A DNA stretch of 11,590 nt from an uncultured Pseudomonadota bacterium (lineage in GTDB: Bacteria; Pseudomonadota; Gammaproteobacteria; Burkholderiales; SG8-39): the NCBI GenBank assembly GCA_903895005.1, contig CAITSH010000282.1, forward strand, positions 1 through 11,590, written 5' to 3'. Within the stretch, counting starts at the first letter, position 1. Each line of letters opens with the position of its first letter. This document shows, one piece after another, positions 6,929 through 11,590 of this stretch. The translations under genes and the position numbers were made by a program. A model generated the notes under the pieces. It was not told the origin of the DNA. It did no database searches and was given only the letters and a program-made list of their open reading frames with translations.

Positions 6929-7376
6929 AGACCTGGTTCGCGCGCGCGTAACCAACCTGTCCGTCACGATGACGCAGCCTGACCCAGCCGCCACCGGTGA
7001 GCTCCGCGAGCTCAAGTGCCACGCCGTGCTGGGCACGAAACACCACCGGCGCCTGCTCGGCGGCACTGGCGCGCAGTTCCGCAACCGGCGCCGTCACCAC
7101 CACGGTGCGCTGCTCGGACAGCGCTTTTTTCTCCACCCAGGCGAGATCTCCCGCCTGGTCGCGAACCTTGACCCACTGGTCGAGGTTGACCACCACTTCC
7201 ACCGGGGTGAATTTGGAAATGACGAATTGCTTGGTGGCGCGTGCCGAAGGGGCGTCGTACATCACCGCCGCGCTATCGGCGATCGAGCGAAAATCGGCGG
7301 CCTGGGATGCGACCGGCGTGAACCCGGCGGCCACCGGGCACGCGAGCACGAACAGCCAGGCACGGAGCCGGTTCAT
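6918..7376 (-). CDS. Secreted bacterial SH3 (SH3b) domain protein
   Basis: The protein has 152 residues, including a signal peptide (MNRLRAWLFVLACPVAAGF, with cleavage probably near SQAA at residues 24-27), so the mature form is periplasmic. Two SH3b-like repeats follow. The first is about 36-85 (AVMYDAPSARATKQFVISK, WVKVRDQAGDLAWVEKKAL). The second is about 92-152 (APVAELRASAAEQAPVVFRA, GWVRLRHRDGQVGYARANQVWGL in two parts). SH3b domains often bind peptidoglycan or peptides, but no ligand can be inferred here. Its ATG shares one base with the secB stop (TGATG), so translation is coupled to secB. Proteins like this are common next to secB/gpsA in betaproteobacteria as far as I recall. The last residues are encoded by a palindromic repeat. 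Confidence 0.82.
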   Translation of the reverse strand: MNRLRAWLFVLACPVAAGFTPVASQAADFRSIADSAAVMYDAPSARATKQFVISKFTPVEVVVNLDQWVKVRDQAGDLAWVEKKALSEQRTVVVTAPVAELRASAAEQAPVVFRAQHGVALELAELTGGGWVRLRHRDGQVGYARANQVWGL

Positions 7377-7831
7377 CAGTGCGCGATCTCGATGCGCGAT
7401 TCTTCCTGGGCCTGGGTGCGCTGCTGGTAGAGCGCATCGAAATTCACCGGCGCCAGCAGCACCGGCGGAAAGCCGGCGCGGTTGACGGTGTCGGACACGG
7501 TTTCACGCGCATACGGAAAGAGGATGTTGGGGCAGGCGGTGGCCAGAATGGGCTCAAGGTCACCTTCGGGCACGCCGCGAATCTGGAACAACCCTGCTTG
7601 CGACGCTTCGACCAGAAAAATCGTGCGTCCCGACGAGCGCGCGGTCACGGTGACGGTCAGGACCACCTCGAACAATCCCTCGGCCACGGCGTTGGCGGCC
7701 GTCTGCAGCTGCACTTCAACCTCGGGGGTTTCCGGCTGCAGGAAGGCCTGGGGGGAGTTGGGCGACTCGACCGACAAGTCCTTGACGTAAATTTTTTCGA
7801 TGCTGAAGACCGCTTGTTGTTCTTCGCTCAT
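7376..7831 (-). CDS. secB: Protein-export chaperone SecB
   Basis: SecB is the tetrameric cytoplasmic chaperone that holds precursor proteins unfolded and hands them to SecA for export. The 151 residues match the family (E. coli 155). Visible marks are FSIEKIYVKDLSVESPNSPQ in two parts near the N-terminus, the VEVQLQTAANAVAEGLFEVVL strand region, VEASQAGLFQIRGVPE, LATACPNILFPYARETVSD and GFPPVLLAPVNFDALY, all conserved in order. The ATG at 7831 has AGGAG eight bases upstream. It lies 63 bp after grxC and overlaps the SH3b gene by one base. The grxC-secB-gpsA linkage is the same as in E. coli. Confidence 0.98.
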   Translation of the reverse strand: MSEEQQAVFSIEKIYVKDLSVESPNSPQAFLQPETPEVEVQLQTAANAVAEGLFEVVLTVTVTARSSGRTIFLVEASQAGLFQIRGVPEGDLEPILATACPNILFPYARETVSDTVNRAGFPPVLLAPVNFDALYQQRTQAQEESRIEIAH

Positions 7832-7894
7832 GCCTCTTGCTCCTGGTTGATTACTGTGGGGGTGCCCGGTCGGGCCGCGTTCGCCGGGGCCGGA

Positions 7895-8152
7895 TCAGCC
7901 CGCCAGCAGCGGCTGCAGGCCGCCGGCGCGATCGAGCGCCATCAGGTCGTCGCAGCCGCCGACATGCGTTTCGCCGATGTAAATCTGCGGCACGGTGCGG
8001 CGGCCGGTTTTTTCCATCATCTCATCACGCAGTTGCGGGTCAAGATCGATGCGCAACTGCTCAATTTCTGTCACGCCCCTCGCCTTTAGCAAGGCCTCCG
8101 CGCGCACGCAAAAAGGGCAAACTGCGGTGCTGTACATCCTTACCTTACTCAA
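7895..8152 (-). CDS. grxC: Glutaredoxin 3
   Basis: This small dithiol glutaredoxin (85 residues) reduces disulfides and glutathionylated proteins at the expense of glutathione. It has the active site CPFC (12-15) in MYSTAVCPFCVRAEALL, the cis-proline motif TVPQIYIG (53-60) and the glutathione-binding GGCDDL (65-70). The start is a TTG at 8152, with a clean AGGAG six bases upstream, giving MSKVRMYST, the usual GrxC beginning. Earlier in-frame starts would add an unrelated tail reaching into the rhodanese gene. It starts 31 bp after the rhodanese gene ends and precedes secB, so the three are very likely one transcript. Confidence 0.95.
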   Translation of the reverse strand: MSKVRMYSTAVCPFCVRAEALLKARGVTEIEQLRIDLDPQLRDEMMEKTGRRTVPQIYIGETHVGGCDDLMALDRAGGLQPLLAG

Positions 8153-8183
8153 TGCGGTCTCCTGCGATAAATCCATTAAAAAT

Positions 8184-8597
8184 CTATTTCTCCAACGGCA
8201 ACCCGGCCTGATGCCACGCACCGATGCCACCGTTGAGGTTGAATACCCTGGAAAAACCATTCTTCTTGAGCAGTTCCATCGCGGCGCTGGATCGCCCGCC
8301 CGACTCGCAGTGCACGATGACCGGCTTGTCCTTGAACTTGGACAGCTCACCGATGCGCTTTTCAAGCTGTGACAGCGGGATATTGTGGGCGTTGAGCACG
8401 TGGCCCTTGGCGAAATCCTCGGCTTCGCGCACGTCGACCACCTGTCCGTCTTCCTTGTTGATCATCAAGGTCGCCTGCAGGGTGCTGACCCACGGCCCGC
8501 CCGAGCCGCGCTTGATGTAGGGCCAAAGCAGCATCATGCCGCTGACAAACGCGACGGCCATCAGCAGCAGGTTCTGGGTATCCTGGAAAAACTTCAA
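8184..8597 (-). CDS. Membrane-anchored rhodanese-like sulfurtransferase (YibN type)
   Basis: The protein has 137 residues: an N-terminal membrane helix (about 9-28, NLLLMAVAFVSGMMLLWPYI) and one rhodanese domain facing the cytoplasm or periplasm. Domain marks are VVDVREAEDFAKGHVLNAHN (53-72), NIPLSQL, and the active-site loop VIVHCESGGRSS with catalytic C97, followed by FNLNGGIGAWHQAGLP. A six-residue CESGGR loop is typical of sulfur-handling rhodaneses. It should carry persulfide sulfur, but the natural acceptor is unknown. The start is TTG at 8597, with AGGAG six bases upstream. Architecture and position match E. coli YibN, which is also upstream of grxC and secB. The ArsR gene lies 98 bp upstream on the same strand. 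Confidence 0.93.
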   Translation of the reverse strand: MKFFQDTQNLLLMAVAFVSGMMLLWPYIKRGSGGPWVSTLQATLMINKEDGQVVDVREAEDFAKGHVLNAHNIPLSQLEKRIGELSKFKDKPVIVHCESGGRSSAAMELLKKNGFSRVFNLNGGIGAWHQAGLPLEK

Positions 8598-8695
8598 ATT
8601 GCACTCCTGTTCTTTTGCCTGATTCCTGACCAATGCCCCCGGATGGGAGCCCAACAAAACCGTTCCGGGCACACCCGCCCGTCAACGCCCAAACC

Positions 8696-9019
8696 TCACA
8701 CTTTTGGCGCCACGCCGCAAAACACCTGGCGCATGATGCCCACCAGCTCAAGCGTGCGTTCGTCGCCTATTCGGTAAAACACCCGATTGGCGTCCTTGCG
8801 CGCCTTCAAAACGCCCTTCTCGCGCAGGATCGCCAAATGCTGCGAGATGTTGCTTTGCGACGTTCCCACAGCGCCCACGATGTCCTGCACGCTCATTTCC
8901 TCATCAGCGACCAGGCACAGGATTTTCAGCCGCAGCGGATGCGCAATCGACTTCATCGCCCGCGCCGCCTGCTCAATCTGCTCCTGTTTGCCGAGCAACT
9001 CGAAAATGTCTTCGTTCAA
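8696..9019 (-). CDS. ArsR/SmtB-family transcriptional regulator, SqrR/BigR/HlyU-like persulfide-sensor candidate
   Basis: This is a winged-helix repressor of 107 residues. Visible marks are MKSIAHPLRLKILCLVADEE, the recognition helix region VGTSQSNISQHLAILREKG and the wing VLKARKDANRVFYRIGDE. It has exactly two cysteines, C35 (in LKILCLV) and C101 (in RQVFCG), 66 residues apart. The metal-binding ELCVCD box of ArsR/SmtB is absent. In SqrR (C41/C107), BigR (C42/C108) and HlyU (C38/C104) the sensing cysteines have the same spacing and helix positions, so a reactive-sulfur or redox sensor is inferred, matching the rhodanese gene next to it. The chosen start is TTG at 9019, with a GGGA five bases upstream. 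An open extension to 9097 runs past a TATAAT box and is unlikely. It is divergent from gpmA. Confidence 0.9.
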   Translation of the reverse strand: MNEDIFELLGKQEQIEQAARAMKSIAHPLRLKILCLVADEEMSVQDIVGAVGTSQSNISQHLAILREKGVLKARKDANRVFYRIGDERTLELVGIMRQVFCGVAPKV

Positions 9020-9077
9020 GGCCGTCCCGGTGGTTAGGCGCGCTGTTTCCGGCAAGGCCCAGCATCGCCAATCCGTT

Positions 9078-9083
9078 ATTATA
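9078..9083 (-). promoter_or_regulatory. Perfect -10 box (TATAAT) for the ArsR-rhodanese unit
   Basis: On the minus strand TATAAT lies about 59 bp upstream of the ArsR start, so a transcript could begin near 9071. No good -35 occurs at 16-18 bp, so an activator or weak constitutive use is possible. The same AT-rich island reads TATTAT (9077-9082) on the plus strand and could serve gpmA, so the two divergent promoters may overlap. An imperfect hairpin GCGG(CG)TTG-C-CAACCGC (9085-9101) lies beside it. Confidence 0.4.
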
Positions 9084-9158
9084 TGCGGCGTTGCCAACCG
9101 CAGTATCCGCGGCGCGTTTCATGCCACCCGAACCACATAGAAAACAAAACTCCTTCCC

Positions 9159-9908
9159 ATGAAAAAAATCGTATTGCTGCGCCATGGCGAGTCGACCTGG
9201 AACCGTGAAAACCGCTTTACCGGCTGGACCGATGTCGACCTGACCGAAAAAGGCGTGGAAGAAGCACGTCAGGCGGGACGCCTGATGAAACAGGCCGGCT
9301 TCGCCTTTGACGTGGCCCACACCTCAATGCTCAAACGCGCCATCAAGACGCTTTGGCTGGCGCTAGAGGAAATGGACCGCATGTGGCTGCCGGTGCACCA
9401 CACCTGGCGCCTCAACGAGCGCCACTACGGCGCATTGCAAGGACTCAACAAGGCCGAAACGGCCGCAAAATTCGGCGAAGCCCAGGTACTGGCCTGGCGC
9501 CGCAGCTACGACGTGCCGCCGCCGGCGCTCGAGCCGGGCGACGCCCGCAGCCCCGCGCAAGATGTGCGTTACGCCGGCCTGGGCGCAGCCGAGCTGCCCC
9601 TGACCGAATGCCTCAAAGACACCGTGAACCGTTTCCTTCCGTATTGGGAGAAAACCATCGCACCGCGCGTCCTCGCCGGCGAACAGGTGCTGATCGCAGC
9701 GCACGGCAACTCACTGCGTGCGTTGGTCAAATACCTGGACAACATCAGCGACGCCGACATCGTCGGACTGAACATTCCGACCGGCGTGCCGCTGGTGTAC
9801 GAACTCGACGACAGCCTCAAGCCGCTGCGCCACTACTTCCTCGGGGATGCAGCCGAGGCCGAAGCAAAGGCCAAGGCCGTCGCCGAACAGGCCAGGGCGC
9901 GGGGGTAG
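9159..9908 (+). CDS. gpmA: 2,3-bisphosphoglycerate-dependent phosphoglycerate mutase
   Basis: GpmA interconverts 3- and 2-phosphoglycerate in glycolysis and gluconeogenesis through a phosphohistidine. The 249 residues match the family (E. coli 250). The RHGES motif holds catalytic H9 and R8, and [13 protein letters not shown] follows. R60 and [15 protein letters not shown] (with E87) form the substrate pocket, and the second catalytic His is H182 in [23 protein letters not shown] closes the fold. The tail after residue 229 is Ala/Glu/Lys-rich and poorly conserved. The ATG at 9159 has no recognisable ribosome binding site; a 13-codon ORF overlaps it by ATGA (see findings). In E. coli the equivalent place beside envC is held by gpmM, an unrelated Mn-dependent enzyme. 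The EnvC-like gene begins 25 bp downstream. Confidence 0.97.
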   Translation: MKKIVLLRHGESTWNRENRFTGWTDVDLTEKGVEEARQAGRLMKQAGFAFDVAHTSMLKRAIKTLWLALEEMDRMWLPVHHTWRLNERHYGALQGLNKAETAAKFGEAQVLAWRRSYDVPPPALEPGDARSPAQDVRYAGLGAAELPLTECLKDTVNRFLPYWEKTIAPRVLAGEQVLIAAHGNSLRALVKYLDNISDADIVGLNIPTGVPLVYELDDSLKPLRHYFLGDAAEAEAKAKAVAEQARARG

Positions 9909-9933
9909 TACGCCGCAGGCCGCCGCTTCGGTC

Positions 9934-11208
9934 ATGAAGGCGCCCCGCAGCGCGCGGCAGGCACACGCGCTGCGAAACCCGTTCACCGCGGGGCCCCGCA
10001 CCCTGATTACCTCGGTCAATTTCGTTATCTTCGTAACCTTCGTTGCCCTGATAACGCCTGGCCTCGCCTTCCCCGCCGCACCGGCGCTGGCGCAGGCCTC
10101 AGGCGAAAAAGAGGACCTGCAAAACCTGCGCGGCCGTATCGACAAGCTGCGCCAGGACATCGCCAGCGCCGAGGGCGTCAAGGGCGAGGCGAGCGACCAG
10201 CTGCGCGAATCGGAAAAAGCCATATCGGATGCCAATCGCGCGCTGCGCGAACTGGGTGAAGAGCAGCAGACGGCGCGCGGCGCGCTGCGCGAGATCGCCG
10301 CAAAGCGCGGCCAGCAGGAGGGCGACCTCAGTGCCAGCCAGGCGCGCCTGGGACGACTGCTGGCGGCGCGCTACCAGGGAGGCGAGCAGGGTTTCTTGCG
10401 CCTTGCGCTATCGGGGGCCGACCCGAACCTGACTGCGCGCGAACTGCACTATTTCAGCTACATCTCGCGCGCCCAGGCGCAGTTCGTGCGCGCACTGCAC
10501 TCGGGCATCGCCCAACTGCGCGACCTGGAGGAACAAACGCGTACCAAAACGCGCGAACTGGCCGAACTCGAGTCGCGCCAGCGCGACGAAAGGCGCGCGC
10601 TCGTCGTGCGCCAGGCCGACCGGCGCAAACTGCTCTCGAGCATCCAGGGCCAGATCAAGGCGCAGCGACGCGAAGTCAAGTCCCTCGAGCGCAACGAGGC
10701 GCGACTGACCCGTCTGGTCGAGGAAATCGCCAAGGTGATCGCCACACCGACCAATCCGGGACGACGTAACGAAAGACTGCCGGAGGCCGGAACAAACACG
10801 GGAGAAGGCGTGTTTGCCAAGCTGAAAGGGGCCTTGCGGCTACCGGTGCGCGGGGAAGTTTCAAATCGCTACGGAACTTCCAGGGCTGGCGGTGGCCCTA
10901 ACTGGAAGGGCGTGTTCATTCGCACCGAAACCGGGCAGGAAGTGCGGGCAGTGGCCCCGGGCAGGGTGGTGTTCTCGGAATGGATGCGCGGGTTCGGCAA
11001 CCTGCTGATCCTGGATCACGGACAGGGGTACCTGACCATTTACGGCAATAACGAGGCAACCCTCAAGCAGGTCGGGGATCAGGTCAAAACCGGTGATACG
11101 GTGGCGACAGTGGGAGCGAGCGGCGGCAGCCCAGAATCGGGTTTATACTTTGAGATCCGCCATCAGGGACGCACCTTTGACCCACTTTCCTGGGTGTCAT
11201 TGAAGTAG
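9934..11208 (+). CDS. envC: EnvC-like murein hydrolase activator (degenerate LytM/M23 domain, coiled coil)
   Basis: The protein has 424 residues and a probable role in the periplasm, activating N-acetylmuramyl-L-alanine amidases at the division site. A signal sequence with a long basic n-region ends near ALAQA (about 54). A long heptad-rich coiled coil follows (about 58-265, for example NLRGRIDKLRQDIASAEG), then a LytM domain from about 301. The catalytic histidines of M23 peptidases are missing: the HxxxD position is NWKGVF (323-328), YxHL is YGNN (370-373) and HxHFE is LYFE (404-407). This matches E. coli EnvC, an inactive activator rather than an enzyme. ATG 9934 is chosen over the open frame to 9847, which would overlap gpmA; the site has no good Shine-Dalgarno. 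Order gpmA-envC-ctpA suggests one operon. Confidence 0.9.
   Translation: MKAPRSARQAHALRNPFTAGPRTLITSVNFVIFVTFVALITPGLAFPAAPALAQASGEKEDLQNLRGRIDKLRQDIASAEGVKGEASDQLRESEKAISDANRALRELGEEQQTARGALREIAAKRGQQEGDLSASQARLGRLLAARYQGGEQGFLRLALSGADPNLTARELHYFSYISRAQAQFVRALHSGIAQLRDLEEQTRTKTRELAELESRQRDERRALVVRQADRRKLLSSIQGQIKAQRREVKSLERNEARLTRLVEEIAKVIATPTNPGRRNERLPEAGTNTGEGVFAKLKGALRLPVRGEVSNRYGTSRAGGGPNWKGVFIRTETGQEVRAVAPGRVVFSEWMRGFGNLLILDHGQGYLTIYGNNEATLKQVGDQVKTGDTVATVGASGGSPESGLYFEIRHQGRTFDPLSWVSLK
10021..10047 (+). repeat. Three tandem 9-bp units inside the envC signal sequence
   Basis: TTCGTTATC, TTCGTAACC and TTCGTTGCC follow one another in frame and encode FVI-FVT-FVA, the hydrophobic core of the signal peptide. 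The units share TTCGT and the final C. The membrane-signal function would tolerate such an expansion. Confidence 0.7.
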
Positions 11209-11306
11209 TGCTCTGAAGCAGTGGTGAATTAGACCGATAAAGCGCCGTATTCGGGCGTTCAAGCCGGTCGCAAAGCGGGTAAACAGTAAATGGCTGGATG
11301 CGTTAT

Positions 11307-11339
11307 CCGGGTTGCGGGTTCCCATACGGAGCCCCCCGG
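11307..11339 (+). other. Possible leader hairpin upstream of ctpA
   Basis: GGGTTC (11316-11321) can pair with GAGCCC (11329-11334) over a 7-base loop with one G-U pair. An outer CCGGG/CCCGG stem (11307-11311 and 11335-11339) is joined by a 4-base bulge on the left. It ends 25 bp before the ctpA start and has no T run, so it is not an obvious terminator. The rest of the 156-bp gap after envC shows no clear promoter. Confidence 0.35.
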
Positions 11340-11364
11340 ACGATTCAAATATCGGAGCATTGAA

Positions 11365-11590
11365 ATGCGCAACAAAATGAAATCCGTGGGGCTCGTTGTG
11401 ATCGGCCTGCTGGCCGGCGTGATGCTCTCACTCAATTTTTCGGCTGAAGCCCAGCGCGAACCGGGGCGGCTGTCGCTGCCGGTCGAGGAGTTGCGCGCCT
11501 TCGCAGAAGTCTTCGGTGCCATCAAGAGCGGTTATGTCGAATCCGTTCAGGACAAGAAGCTCATCAATGGCGCGATCAACGGCATGCTCT
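11365..11590 (+). CDS. ctpA: Carboxy-terminal processing protease (S41 family), N-terminal part
   Basis: The first 75 codons are present and the gene runs off the right edge. They show a signal sequence or membrane anchor (KSVGLVVIGLLAGVMLSLNF) and then LPVEELRAFAEVFGAIKSGY followed by VESVQDKKLINGAINGML. That is the conserved N-terminal helical region of CtpA proteases before the PDZ and Ser/Lys catalytic domains, which are outside the window. The ATG at 11365 has GGAG seven bases upstream; a second in-frame ATG is at 11377. These proteases trim or degrade periplasmic proteins, including cell-wall hydrolases and their regulators. Location next to envC fits the usual proteobacterial pairing. 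Confidence 0.9.
   Translation, partial: MRNKMKSVGLVVIGLLAGVMLSLNFSAEAQREPGRLSLPVEELRAFAEVFGAIKSGYVESVQDKKLINGAINGML

Noticed and set aside
5960..6982. Plus-strand open frame of 340 codons opposite gpsA
   Set aside because: It is antisense to gpsA, low complexity and without homology features.
8635..8670. Inverted repeat CCCGGA/TCCGGG in the ArsR-rhodanese gap
   Set aside because: It is only a 6-bp stem around a 20-base loop without a T run, too weak to call a terminator or operator.
9020..9097. N-terminal extension of the ArsR regulator
   Set aside because: It begins with a TTG upstream of the perfect TATAAT box and would add residues unlike the family.
11259..11525. Minus-strand open frame of 88 codons over the ctpA start
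   Set aside because: It overlaps ctpA, which has a ribosome binding site, a signal sequence and family similarity; the antisense frame has none.
1..11590. CRISPR array, tRNA/rRNA genes, transposase or phage genes, toxin-antitoxin or defence system
   Set aside because: I read both strands for these and found no repeat-spacer pattern, no cloverleaf-like conserved motifs and no matching proteins; all substantial frames are housekeeping genes.

Overview
The window is GC-rich, gene-dense bacterial chromosome that looks betaproteobacterial. The signs are a cytochrome c oxidase subunit II with a fused cytochrome c domain, a BioC of betaproteobacterial style, SecB and GrxC, and the linked order rhodanese-grxC-secB-gpsA divergent from a phosphoglycerate mutase-EnvC-CtpA block. 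The genus cannot be fixed from sequence reading alone. No RNA gene, insertion sequence, phage gene or CRISPR array was seen. Almost every base is explained by conserved housekeeping genes.

Layout. (1) Positions 1-2328, minus strand: DUF2244 membrane protein, coxB and the N-terminal part of coxA, the start of an aa3/caa3-type terminal oxidase operon read leftwards. (2) Positions 2449-4440, minus strand: bioB then bioC, two steps of biotin synthesis. (3) Positions 4441-4632: a divergent intergenic region with short repeats. (4) Positions 4633-5870, plus strand: comF-like phosphoribosyltransferase and trmL, overlapping by ATGA. (5) Positions 5897-9019, minus strand: an ArsR-family regulator, membrane-anchored rhodanese, grxC, secB, an SH3b periplasmic protein and gpsA, probably one transcription unit or two. 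(6) Positions 9159-11590, plus strand: gpmA, an EnvC-like degenerate LytM protein and the start of ctpA.

How the genes fit together. Blocks 5 and 6 resemble the E. coli yibN-grxC-secB-gpsA / gpmM-envC neighbourhood as I remember it. Here a 2,3-bisphosphoglycerate-dependent mutase stands where E. coli has the unrelated GpmM, an SH3b protein sits between secB and gpsA, cysE is absent, and an ArsR regulator is inserted beside the rhodanese gene. That regulator has exactly two cysteines, 66 residues apart. This is the spacing of the persulfide-sensing pair in SqrR, BigR and HlyU, so it may couple reactive sulfur species to the rhodanese/glutaredoxin genes. This is the most interesting hypothesis in the window.

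I found no convincing undescribed multi-gene system. The other notable points are clustered apparent TTG starts with good ribosome binding sites, several short repeats and inverted repeats in junctions, and a REP-like palindrome across one stop codon.
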